This document shows positions 8,889 to 15,554 of a DNA stretch of 35,387 bases, piece by piece. This stretch comes from JAOUEA01 sp039933515. GTDB taxonomy: Bacteria > Actinomycetota > UBA4738 > HRBIN12. Numbering within the stretch: position 1 is the first letter of the stretch; the number at the start of each line of letters is the position of its first letter. The notes under the pieces were generated by a model. It had not been told where the DNA came from. It was given only the letters and a program-made list of their open reading frames with translations, and made no database searches. The position numbers were made by a program, and so were the translations under genes. The stretch lies in the NCBI GenBank assembly GCA_039933515.1, contig JBDTNY010000124.1, forward strand, positions 1 through 35,387. Direction: 5' to 3'.

Positions 8889-8949
8889 ACGCTAGCGGCT
8901 TTCACGCGATCTTCACGGGAGCCGCCCGATCCTTCACGCACCCTTCACG
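8889..8949 (-). promoter_or_regulatory. Operon promoter with four phased CGTGAA direct repeats
   Basis: Reading on the reverse strand, CGTGAA occurs at 8949-8944, 8938-8933, 8917-8912 and 8906-8901. The spacings of 11, 21 and 11 bp place all copies on one DNA face, with a degenerate unit in the middle. The copy at 8912-8917 lies where a -35 box would be, 17 bp upstream of TAGCGT (8894-8889). This is the layout of PhoB/PhoP/KdpE-type activator sites, where 11-bp direct repeats replace the -35 element. It most likely gives autoregulation of the kinase/regulator/permease operon. A further CGTGAA at 8877-8882 overlaps the chosen start codon. Confidence 0.6.
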
Positions 8950-8959
8950 GCGGGGGGCC

Positions 8960-9045
8960 GAGACTGCAGACACGGAGTCACCCAACCTCCGAGTCTCAAA
9001 CGCCCGGGGGACCGCCGACACCCTCCAGTTGGCAGTCCCCCGGGC
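8960..9045. ncRNA. Strongly structured intergenic segment of unknown class
   Basis: Two successive stems lie in the kinase/trkA spacer. Stem A pairs GAGACT (8960-8965) and CGGAG (8973-8977) with CTCCGAGTCTC (8987-8997), leaving a 7-nt bulge and a 9-nt loop. Stem B pairs GCCCGGGGGAC (9002-9012) with GTCCCCCGGGC (9035-9045) perfectly, and continues past one mismatch into GCCGA/TTGGC (9014-9018/9029-9033). A small TTTCC/GGAAA repeat follows (about 9053-9068). There is no U-tract, so it is not an obvious terminator. It could be a leader element of trkA if a promoter lies upstream, a small RNA, or a DNA-level structure. I do not recognise a known riboswitch consensus. Confidence 0.4.
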
Positions 9046-9129
9046 ACCGTCCTTTCCAAGAGCCGGAAACGTCACCACGCCGTGCCGTCGACATCCCCTG
9101 GCTTCCATGTCGCAGACTCCGCCCTCAGC

Positions 9130-9135
9130 TAGGCT
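9130..9135 (+). promoter_or_regulatory. -10 element TAGGCT of a probably leaderless trkA transcript
   Basis: TAGGCT ends 10 nt before the ATG at 9146, which would put the transcription start about 4 nt upstream of the start codon. No ribosome-binding site precedes this ATG. The same hexamer precedes the exchanger gene at 19817. Confidence 0.5.
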
Positions 9136-9145
9136 ACGCACCGTC

Positions 9146-9808
9146 ATGCGCGTGATCATCATGGGATGCGGCCGGGTCGGCTCCGAGTTGACCGTTCAGC
9201 TCTGCGAGGGCGGCCACGACGTCGGCATCATCGACAAGCGTGCCTCGGCCTTCGACCGGCTCCCCCCAGGGTTCAACGCCAGGACCTATGTGGGGCTCGG
9301 CTTCGACCGCGACATCCTCGACGAGGCCGGCATCAAGGAAGCCGACGCCTTCATCGCCGTCTCGAGCGGCGACAACTCCAACATCGTGTCCGCCCGGGTG
9401 GCGCTCGAGCACTATCACGTGCCCAAGGTGATCGCGCGGATCTACGATCCGCGACGCGCCGAGATCTACGAACGCCTGAACATCCCGACGGTGGCGACCA
9501 CCAAGTGGGGCGTCAAGCAGATCCAGCTGATGCTCTTCCACGACCGGATCGAGCTCCGCGAATCGATCGGCGGCGGCGACCTGCTGCGCATGCGGGTTCC
9601 GGTGCCGGCACACCTGGTGGGCAAGTCGGCGAACGTGATCGACGTACCGGGCAAGATCCTCACGGCGGGCGTGTCCCGCGGTGGTGGCGGCTTCATCCCG
9701 AGCGTCGGCAGCACGCTTCGTGAGGGCGACTACCTCGTGGTGATGATGGCCAAGGACGGCATGGATCTGCTCGACGAGCAGCTGCGACCCCCGGCGGAGC
9801 ATCACTGA
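9146..9808 (+). CDS. trkA: TrkA-type RCK potassium channel/transporter regulatory protein (first of pair)
   Basis: A 220-residue cytoplasmic gating subunit. The RCK_N Rossmann domain (about 1-135) starts MRVIIMGCGRVGSEL, with the GxGxxG nucleotide loop and an acidic strand end at IIDK. RCK_C (about 140-215) includes RVPVPAHLVGKSANVIDVPGK and REGDYLVVMM. Such proteins bind NAD(H), ATP/ADP or c-di-AMP and form rings on a membrane partner. No TrkH/KtrB is encoded nearby, so the KimA-like permeases or a distant TrkH are the candidate partners. The ATG at 9146 is chosen because the protein begins exactly at the beta strand. An in-frame GTG at 9029 would add 39 residues lying inside the structured DNA. 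It resembles mycobacterial ceoB in position. Confidence 0.9.
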   Translation: MRVIIMGCGRVGSELTVQLCEGGHDVGIIDKRASAFDRLPPGFNARTYVGLGFDRDILDEAGIKEADAFIAVSSGDNSNIVSARVALEHYHVPKVIARIYDPRRAEIYERLNIPTVATTKWGVKQIQLMLFHDRIELRESIGGGDLLRMRVPVPAHLVGKSANVIDVPGKILTAGVSRGGGGFIPSVGSTLREGDYLVVMMAKDGMDLLDEQLRPPAEHH

Positions 9809-10527
9809 TGCGGGTCGTGGTCACGGGAGGGGGCGCGGTCGGCAGGCACCTGTCCGCCGACCTTGCCGAGCGCGGACATCAGGTCACCTTGATCGAGCAG
9901 GAATCGCATGTCGTCGACAAGATCCGTCCGGTCATTCCCGACGTGCACGTGGTGCTCGGCGACGCATGCGAGCCGTGGGTCCTCGAGGAGGCGGAACTCG
10001 CACAGGCCGACGTCGTGGTCGCGGCCACCGGCGACGATGAGGACAATCTCGTGACGTCGCTCCTGGCCAAGCAGGAATTCGCCGTCCCCCGGGTGCTCGC
10101 GCGGGTCAATCACCCCAAGAACGAGTGGCTTTTCAACGACCAGTGGGGCATCGACGCGGCCGTCTCACCGCCGCACATCCTGACCGCGATGGTGGAGGAG
10201 GCCGTCACGGTCGGCGACCTCGTTCGCCTGATCCGCCTCGAAGGTGGGCGCGTCTCGATCGTGGAGATGACGCTTCCCGCCACAGCCCCTTCGATCGGCA
10301 AGCCGATCTACGAGCTCCGCCTTCCTGCCGATGCCGCCATCGTCGCGATCCTGCGCGACGGTCACGTCGTGATCCCGCAGCCCGAGTCGGTGCTGGCGGC
10401 CAGCGACGAGGTGGTGGCGCTTTCCAATGTCGAGTCCGAGCGCTCACTGCGCGATGCGATCGTCGGCGCCCACAACCCCGGCGGTCTTCCGCCCGACGAC
10501 GGTGCCGAGGTCGAGCTCCCCGACTAG
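9808..10527 (+). CDS. TrkA-type RCK regulatory protein (second of pair)
   Basis: A 239-residue paralogue of the preceding protein. It begins MRVVVTGGGAVGRHLSADLA, with its own GxGxxG loop and acidic LIEQE, and continues to an RCK_C domain around residues 135-215 (IGKPIYELRLPADAAIVAIL). The C-terminal tail is acidic and low in complexity. Its ATG overlaps the TGA of the first gene (TGATG), so the two are translationally coupled and probably form a hetero-oligomer, as the CeoB/CeoC pair is thought to do. The pair is transcribed away from the kinase and permease operon. Confidence 0.9.
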   Translation: MRVVVTGGGAVGRHLSADLAERGHQVTLIEQESHVVDKIRPVIPDVHVVLGDACEPWVLEEAELAQADVVVAATGDDEDNLVTSLLAKQEFAVPRVLARVNHPKNEWLFNDQWGIDAAVSPPHILTAMVEEAVTVGDLVRLIRLEGGRVSIVEMTLPATAPSIGKPIYELRLPADAAIVAILRDGHVVIPQPESVLAASDEVVALSNVESERSLRDAIVGAHNPGGLPPDDGAEVELPD

Positions 10528-10549
10528 ATTCGGCTCGAGCGGGTCGGGG
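10518..10549. terminator. Inverted repeat between convergent genes
   Basis: CCCCGAC (10518-10524) and GTCGGGG (10543-10549) pair perfectly over an 18-nt loop, spanning the stop of the second RCK gene and lying just before the stop of the OB-fold gene on the other strand. The position suits a bidirectional terminator, though T-runs are missing. Confidence 0.45.
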
Positions 10550-10550
10550 C

Positions 10551-10910
10551 CTAGGCGCTGAACTCCAACCGCGGGTTGATCATCCGGACCGCGCCCCGTT
10601 GTTCGCCGAGCACTCCCTCGACCACGACCCGGGTTCCCAGCGACAGGCCGCCGATCCCGCGGCGACCCATGAACACCACGGTCACCTGGCCCGTGCCGTC
10701 GGACACGACGGCCTCGAGCGACTCGTGGTCCTGCATCGGGAAGACCGTGATGCGTTTGATCACGCCCGCGATCTTCACCCGGTCACGCGTCGGTGCGTCG
10801 CCGATCCGAACGGTGTCGGTGACCTGATCGGCCCACTCGCGTACCTCCACGGACAGGCGCGCCTCGTCGCTCTCGGTCAAACGGTCGAGCCAGCGACGGA
10901 GCGCGCCCAT
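10551..10910 (-). CDS. OB-fold nucleic-acid-binding-type protein
   Basis: A 119-residue cytoplasmic protein. Residues about 45-119 look like a tRNA-anticodon-type OB fold: VKIAGVIKRITVFP, then LEAVVSDGTGQVTVVFMGR, then LGTRVVVEGVLGEQRG and INPRLEF, with the alternating strands and Gly-rich turns of the family. The first 40 residues form a helical, charged lead-in. It begins 21 nt after the hppA stop, so it is probably in the hppA operon. A similar small OB-fold gene lies close to ceoB/ceoC in mycobacteria (Rv2694c, from memory), so the neighbourhood appears conserved. Its function there is not known to me. Confidence 0.72.
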   Translation of the reverse strand: MGALRRWLDRLTESDEARLSVEVREWADQVTDTVRIGDAPTRDRVKIAGVIKRITVFPMQDHESLEAVVSDGTGQVTVVFMGRRGIGGLSLGTRVVVEGVLGEQRGAVRMINPRLEFSA

Positions 10911-10931
10911 GCGGGGGTGTGCCTCCGGTAT

Positions 10932-13190
10932 CTAGGCCGAGGCCTTGACGTTGGCCTGCCTGATCTCTTCGCCCAGCTCGGACTTCCTGGATTTCGAGAT
11001 GTAGATCGCGACGGCGAGCACCGCGGCCACCACGATCACGATCGCCATCCGCAATGCCGTGTCCTCGGCGTGCGAGACGACGAGCGGCGCGATCAGCAGC
11101 GCGACGAGGTTCATCACCTTGATCAGCGGGTTCAGAGCGGGACCCGCTGTGTCCTTGAAGGGGTCGCCGACCGTATCGCCGATCACCGCGGCTTTATGGC
11201 TCTCCGAGCCCTTGCCGCCGTAGTTCCCCTCTTCGATGAACTTCTTCGCGTTGTCCCACGCGCCACCCGCGTTCGAGAGCATCACGGCCAACAGCTGCCC
11301 GGTGAGGATCGCGCCGGCCAGGAAGCCGCCGAGCGCTTCGCCCTTGAGGAAGAAGCCGGCGAAGATCGGCGAGAGCACGGCCAGCAGGCCGGGGGTCGCG
11401 AGCTCGCGGAGCGACGTCTTCGTGCAGATGTCGACGACCGCACCGTAGTCCGGCTTCTCGTCGTACGTCATGATCCCCGGATGGTCGCGGAACTGGTTCC
11501 GCACCTCGACGACGACCTGGGCGGCCGCCCGTCCCACCGCTCGTACCGCGAGCGAGGAGAACAGGAACGGCACGGCGCCGCCGATCAGCAGACCCACCAG
11601 CACGTCGGGGCGGTCGATCCGGATGCCCTCGAAGACGAAGCCGGCGCCGCGAAGAGCCTCTTCGAACGAGCCGAACAGCGAGGTCGCGGCGAGCACCGCC
11701 GTTGCGATCGCCATGCCCTTGGTGATGGCCTTCGTAGAGTTGCCCACCGCGTCGAGGCCGCCGAGGATCTCTGCCGGCCGTCCCTCGAACTCGCCCGACA
11801 TCTCGGCGATGCCCTGGGCGTTGTCGGAGATGGGGCCGTACGTGTCCATCGAGACGACGACGCCCACCGTCGTGAGCATGCCCATGCCGGCGAGCGAGAT
11901 GTAGTAGAGACGTTCCGCCGTGTTCGTGCCCAGGTAGAAGGCGGCGATGATCGCGCCCGCTAGGACCAGCGCCGAGTAGACGGTGGACTCCAGGCCGATC
12001 GAGAAGCCCGACAGGATCGTCGTCGCGGGCCCGGTGACGGTGGATTCCGCGATCTCCTGCACCGGCTTGTACTTCGTGTCAGTGAAGTACTGGGTGAGCA
12101 CCTGGATCACCGCGGCGAGCACCAATCCGATCGACACGGCGATCGCCGGCTTGTAGTTCGGCATGTACAGCCCGGCGATCACGAAGGCGGCGGCGGCCGA
12201 GATGAACGCCGACAGGAAGAACCCACGGTTGATGGCCTTCATGCCCGACTCGGCCTCGGTGCGCGGCGTGACGGCCATGATCCCGATGATCGAGGTCACG
12301 ACGCCCACCGCTCGGATGAAGAGCGGGAACATCACCCCGATGATCGCGCCTTCGGAGGAGCCTGCGTACGCGGCCGCACCCAGGATGAGCGACGCGATCA
12401 GCGTGACCTCGGCGGACTCGAACAGATCGGCCGCCATGCCCGCGCAGTCGCCCACGTTGTCGCCCACGTTGTCGGCGATCGTGGCGGCGTTCCTCGGGTC
12501 GTCCTCAGGGATGCCCTGCTCGACCTTGCCCACCAGGTCGGCGCCGACGTCGGCCGCCTTCGTGAATATGCCGCCGCCGACCCGCATGAACATCGCCAGC
12601 AGCGCACCGCCGAAGCCGAAGCCCACCAGCACGGCGGTCGCGTCCTGCTTGTAGATGATCAAGATCGCCGTGGCGCCGAAGAGGCCGAGACCCACCGTGA
12701 ACATCCCGGCCACGCCGCCGGCGCGGAAGGCGAGCTTCACGGCCTGGCGCAGTCCAGACTCGCGCGCTGCGTTGGCGGTGCGCACGTTCGCGCGCACCGC
12801 CAGCCACATCCCCACGTAGCCGGTGATGGCCGAGAATCCAGCGCCCAGGATGAATGCGACCGACCGGCCGAACCTGATCGAGAAGGCCGAGTGGACGGCG
12901 TTGTCGGGCACCGGCAGCACGAAGAACAGGGCCACGCCGATGATGCCCACGAAGACCGCGAGCGTGCGGAACTGTCGCGAGAGGTACGCGGACGCGCCTT
13001 CTTGGATCGCCTTGGCGATCTCCTTCATCTTGTCGGTGCCCTCAGACGCCCCAAGGACCTCACGCACGAGGTAGTAGGCGAACACCAGCGCGACGAGCGA
13101 GATGCCGAGGATCGCCCAGAGCGCCGTGTTGTCTGCGGACTTGAAGACGACCTCGAGCGATCCGCCTTCTTGGGCAAGCACGCCGAACAT
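10932..13190 (-). CDS. hppA: Membrane-bound proton-translocating pyrophosphatase, K+-independent type
   Basis: A 752-residue, roughly 16-helix membrane enzyme that hydrolyses pyrophosphate and pumps ions outward. Signature segments are present: DVGADLVGKVEQGIPEDDPR and DNVGDNVGDCAGMAADLFES (PPi/Mg2+ site), then GDTVGDPFKDTAGPALNPLI near the C terminus. The decisive K+/Na+ selectivity segment reads GNSTKAITKG. The Lys (K487) replaces the Ala found in K+-dependent enzymes, so a K+-independent, H+-pumping enzyme is expected. The ATG at 13190 is chosen because AGGAGGT lies 4 nt upstream; an in-frame extension to 13343 would run through the promoter and the riboswitch region. A CCCGGC/GCCGGG hairpin lies in its leader near 13220-13235, and TATACT (13249-13254, reverse) is a likely -10. 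Confidence 0.96.
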   Translation of the reverse strand: MFGVLAQEGGSLEVVFKSADNTALWAILGISLVALVFAYYLVREVLGASEGTDKMKEIAKAIQEGASAYLSRQFRTLAVFVGIIGVALFFVLPVPDNAVHSAFSIRFGRSVAFILGAGFSAITGYVGMWLAVRANVRTANAARESGLRQAVKLAFRAGGVAGMFTVGLGLFGATAILIIYKQDATAVLVGFGFGGALLAMFMRVGGGIFTKAADVGADLVGKVEQGIPEDDPRNAATIADNVGDNVGDCAGMAADLFESAEVTLIASLILGAAAYAGSSEGAIIGVMFPLFIRAVGVVTSIIGIMAVTPRTEAESGMKAINRGFFLSAFISAAAAFVIAGLYMPNYKPAIAVSIGLVLAAVIQVLTQYFTDTKYKPVQEIAESTVTGPATTILSGFSIGLESTVYSALVLAGAIIAAFYLGTNTAERLYYISLAGMGMLTTVGVVVSMDTYGPISDNAQGIAEMSGEFEGRPAEILGGLDAVGNSTKAITKGMAIATAVLAATSLFGSFEEALRGAGFVFEGIRIDRPDVLVGLLIGGAVPFLFSSLAVRAVGRAAAQVVVEVRNQFRDHPGIMTYDEKPDYGAVVDICTKTSLRELATPGLLAVLSPIFAGFFLKGEALGGFLAGAILTGQLLAVMLSNAGGAWDNAKKFIEEGNYGGKGSESHKAAVIGDTVGDPFKDTAGPALNPLIKVMNLVALLIAPLVVSHAEDTALRMAIVIVVAAVLAVAIYISKSRKSELGEEIRQANVKASA

Positions 13191-13283
13191 CGAACCTCCT
13201 GTGTGGTGGGGTAGGCCTTCACGCCCGGCCCGAGCCGGGAACGCGAGAAGTATAGGGAAGGGAACCGGCCACTGACCTGCATA

Positions 13284-13289
13284 TATACT
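13284..13289 (+). promoter_or_regulatory. -10 element TATACT of the crcB operon
   Basis: TATACT lies in an AT-rich patch (TATATA overlaps it) about 23 bp upstream of the fluoride aptamer, so transcription would begin near 13296, just before the riboswitch. No strong -35 is visible. On the reverse strand the same patch and TATACT at 13249-13254 could serve hppA, making this a divergent promoter region. Confidence 0.5.
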
Positions 13290-13311
13290 CGCCCTCGTCG
13301 CGGCCTGCCGC

Positions 13312-13361
13312 GGGGTCGATGGGGCTCGCCCGAACCGCCGCACCGGCTGATGGCTCCTACG
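13312..13361 (+). ncRNA. Fluoride riboswitch (crcB motif)
   Basis: The conserved crcB-motif elements occur in order: GATGGGGCTCGCCC (13318-13331), GAACCGCC (13332-13339), a short GCCG/CGGC stem, and GGCTGATGGCTCCTAC (13345-13360). GGGGCT can pair with GGCTCC as the long-range helix, and GGG-CG with CGCCC as the first stem, which has one extra U (13316) compared with the Thermotoga aptamer I recall. The crcB ribosome-binding site GGGAGG (13370-13375) lies just downstream. It is complementary to the CTCC within the aptamer's 3' strand, so without fluoride that strand could mask the site; control is probably translational. Its placement ahead of a fluoride channel gene confirms the assignment. 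Confidence 0.93.
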
Positions 13362-13384
13362 AGAGGCTCGGGAGGTGCACCCAC

Positions 13385-13756
13385 GTGCGGGCGGTCCTCG
13401 GAGTGGCGGTGGCGGGCGCGATCGGCGCGCTCGTCCGATGGGGCCTGGGGACCGCGATCGGCGAGCGGTTCCCGCAGTTCCCCTGGGCCACGATGGTCAT
13501 CAACATGACGGGGTCGTTCCTGCTGGGGCTGCTCTTCGTGGTGCTCACCGAGCGGAGCACGGCCTCCCCCGCGATGCGCCTGACGCTCACGACCGGGCTG
13601 ATGGGCGCCTACACGACGTTCGCGACCTTCTCGCTGGAGACCTTCCGGCTCGTGGAGAACCGCGCCTTCGCACAGGCCGGGGCGAACGTCGCGGGCAACG
13701 TGGTGCTCGGCCTCGTAGCCGTGGCGCTCGGGATCGGCCTGGGGAGGGCGATATGA
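13385..13756 (+). CDS. crcB: Fluoride channel CrcB/Fluc
   Basis: A 123-residue, four-helix fluoride exporter that acts as a dual-topology dimer. Family marks are AGAIGALVRWGLG near the N terminus, the WATMVINMTGSFLLGLL segment, and GLMGAYTTFATFSLE, which corresponds to the GGFTTFSTF track of Fluc channels. I chose the GTG at 13385 because GGGAGGTG ends 7 nt upstream; an ATG at 13319 would translate the riboswitch itself. Only one crcB is seen, which fits a homodimer. The stop overlaps the ATG of the DUF190 gene (ATGA). Confidence 0.95.
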   Translation: MRAVLGVAVAGAIGALVRWGLGTAIGERFPQFPWATMVINMTGSFLLGLLFVVLTERSTASPAMRLTLTTGLMGAYTTFATFSLETFRLVENRAFAQAGANVAGNVVLGLVAVALGIGLGRAI

Positions 13757-14097
13757 AGTTCGAGGGCGAGGGCAAGCTCCTTCGGCTGTTCATCGGCGAG
13801 CACGACCGCTGGGACGGCAAGCCGCTGTACGAAGCGATCGTCATGCGCGCCCGCGCCGAGGGGATGGCGGGGGCCACGGTCCTTCGCGGGATCGAGGGGT
13901 TCGGCGCCGCGTCGCGAGTACACACCTCTCGCCTGCTCGAGCTGTCGTCCGACCTGCCGATCGTGGTCGAGCTGGTCGACACCGAGGACAAGATCGCCCG
14001 CATCCTCCCGGTCTTCGACGAGATGGTGGGCGACGGGATGATGACGCTCGAGACGGTGCACATCGTCACCTACCGCGGCGCGCCCAAGGACCACTGA
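13753..14097 (+). CDS. DUF190 family protein
   Basis: A 114-residue cytoplasmic protein of the DUF190 family, which has a ferredoxin-like, PII-related fold and is often encoded next to crcB. Recognisable segments are LLRLFIGEHDRWDGKPLYEA, AEGMAGATVLRGIEGFG and the final VHIVTYRG. It probably regulates or assists the fluoride channel, but the biochemical role is unknown. It overlaps crcB by 4 nt and is preceded by GGGGAGGG, so it is translated with it under fluoride riboswitch control. Confidence 0.92.
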   Translation: MKFEGEGKLLRLFIGEHDRWDGKPLYEAIVMRARAEGMAGATVLRGIEGFGAASRVHTSRLLELSSDLPIVVELVDTEDKIARILPVFDEMVGDGMMTLETVHIVTYRGAPKDH

Positions 14098-14105
14098 GCC
14101 CGCCG

Positions 14106-15554
14106 ATGTCGGCACGACCGGCGAGACGCGCGACCCGCCGCGGCATGCTGCTGTTCGCCTTCGCCTTCGCGGTGATGGCGGACCCCGTCTCGTCGGTGGC
14201 CTATGCGATCGAGGCCGGCCTACGCGCGATCGGCGGCGACCTCCGGCTGCTGATCCTCACGATGGGGCTCGTCCTGGGGATCATCTCGCTCGTCCGGCTG
14301 AACTACGACCAGCTGATCCGCCGGTTCCCCGAGGGCGGAGGGGCGGTCGCCGCCACGGGCGCCGCGTTCGGCGAGGGATGGGCATTCCTGCCGCTCGGCG
14401 CGCTGGTCGTGGACTTCGTGCTCACCATCGCGATCAGCGTGGCCGCGGCGGCGAGCGCGGTGATCGCGTACGTCCCTGCGGCGGCGCCGTTCCGCGTGGA
14501 GATCGCCGTGGGGTTCTGCGTGCTGGTGGCCGCGATCACCTGGTTCGGCCACGTCGGCCGCAGCGTGTTCGCGACGATGACGGTGGCCTTCGTCGCGGTG
14601 GCCATACCCGTGATCGCACTCGGCTTCCTGCATCCCCAGGCCGTGGGAACGGCGCCCATCCAGGGTCAGGGCACCGCGACGATCTGGACCGTGTTCCTGG
14701 CGTTCCCCGTGGCGATGGCGCTCGCCACCGGGGTGGAGGCGCCCTCCAGCGCGATCGCTCAGCTGGGCCAGCTGGACGATCGCGGGCGCGAGCACTTCGG
14801 ACGCACCACCCTGTGGCTCACGTTCGCGATCGAAGGGTCGCTCACGATCGCGATCGCGCTGCTCGCGCTCAAGCTTCGCACCGGTATCCCGGCCGAGGAC
14901 TCGACCCTGATCGCCGACCTCGCTCGCGGCGCCGCCGGGGACGGAGCTCTCTTCGCGCTGTTCCAGCTGACATCGTCGCTGCTCTTGCTGGCCGCAGCGT
15001 CGTCGTCGTTCCAAGCGGGGCCCGGGCTGCTGAAAGCGCTCGCCCGGCGCACACGTGCGGACGGCGAGCCGGTGGGGATCCTCCACCCCGCGCTCGGCCG
15101 CGTGAACGACCATCACACCCCGTACTGGGCCGTCGCGGCGTTCCTCGGCGTCTCCGTGGTCGTCGTGGTCATGGCGGGCGGGCGCGACCAGGAACTGGTG
15201 CTCTTCTACGCCGTGGCGGTCTTCGTCTCGTTCATCAGTGGCTTGCTCGCGATGGCGCGATTCTCGCTCCAGGACGGCCGCAGGGGGAACGTCGTCGTGA
15301 ACGTCGTCGGCGCCGTGGTGGTGCTCTTCACTATCGTCGTGAACCTAGGGCGTGGCTACCCGGTGATCTCGCTGCTCGCGAGTGGGATGATCGGAGGCTT
15401 TTTCGCGTGGCTGTGGGTGCGTCAAGGCCGGCCCAGGGGCATCGCGCAGGTCGAGGCCGAGGCCGAGCGTGAGCTGGGCGAGGAGGACGATCAGAACTGG
15501 GACGCCGGGTCGGCGCCCGACGACCGTCCGGGCAGCAGCCGGAACACCGAGTAG
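14106..15554 (+). CDS. KimA-like APC permease without C-terminal cytoplasmic domain
   Basis: A 482-residue membrane protein related to the two large permeases at 2015-6718 but ending after the membrane domain. The cation-site pattern is kept: D26 and Y33 in ADPVSSVAYAIE, D103, T107 and S111 in VDFVLTIAIS (the neighbouring Tyr is Phe), and T208/E211 in ATGVEAP. The tail is short and acidic. It starts 8 nt after the DUF190 stop without a clear ribosome-binding site, so it is probably the last gene of the fluoride-responsive operon. Its 3' end overlaps the nhaA 3' end on the other strand by 64 bp. The substrate could be K+, another cation or an amino acid; K+/H+ symport is the best inference. 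Confidence 0.82.
   Translation: MSARPARRATRRGMLLFAFAFAVMADPVSSVAYAIEAGLRAIGGDLRLLILTMGLVLGIISLVRLNYDQLIRRFPEGGGAVAATGAAFGEGWAFLPLGALVVDFVLTIAISVAAAASAVIAYVPAAAPFRVEIAVGFCVLVAAITWFGHVGRSVFATMTVAFVAVAIPVIALGFLHPQAVGTAPIQGQGTATIWTVFLAFPVAMALATGVEAPSSAIAQLGQLDDRGREHFGRTTLWLTFAIEGSLTIAIALLALKLRTGIPAEDSTLIADLARGAAGDGALFALFQLTSSLLLLAAASSSFQAGPGLLKALARRTRADGEPVGILHPALGRVNDHHTPYWAVAAFLGVSVVVVVMAGGRDQELVLFYAVAVFVSFISGLLAMARFSLQDGRRGNVVVNVVGAVVVLFTIVVNLGRGYPVISLLASGMIGGFFAWLWVRQGRPRGIAQVEAEAERELGEEDDQNWDAGSAPDDRPGSSRNTE

Noticed and set aside
9029..9145. N-terminal extension of the first RCK protein
   Set aside because: It lacks a ribosome-binding site, overlaps the structured element, and would put about 39 residues before the Rossmann fold.
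8950..9145. c-di-AMP (ydaO/yuaA) riboswitch before the RCK genes
   Set aside because: The genomic context is attractive, but the conserved blocks of that class could not be found on either strand.
10125..11963. A 612-codon open frame overlapping the second RCK gene and antisense to hppA
   Set aside because: Shadow of GC-rich coding DNA; both real genes are identified by conserved motifs.
13319..13384. Alternative start for crcB at ATG 13319
   Set aside because: This ATG is part of the conserved GATG of the fluoride aptamer, while GTG 13385 has a strong ribosome-binding site.
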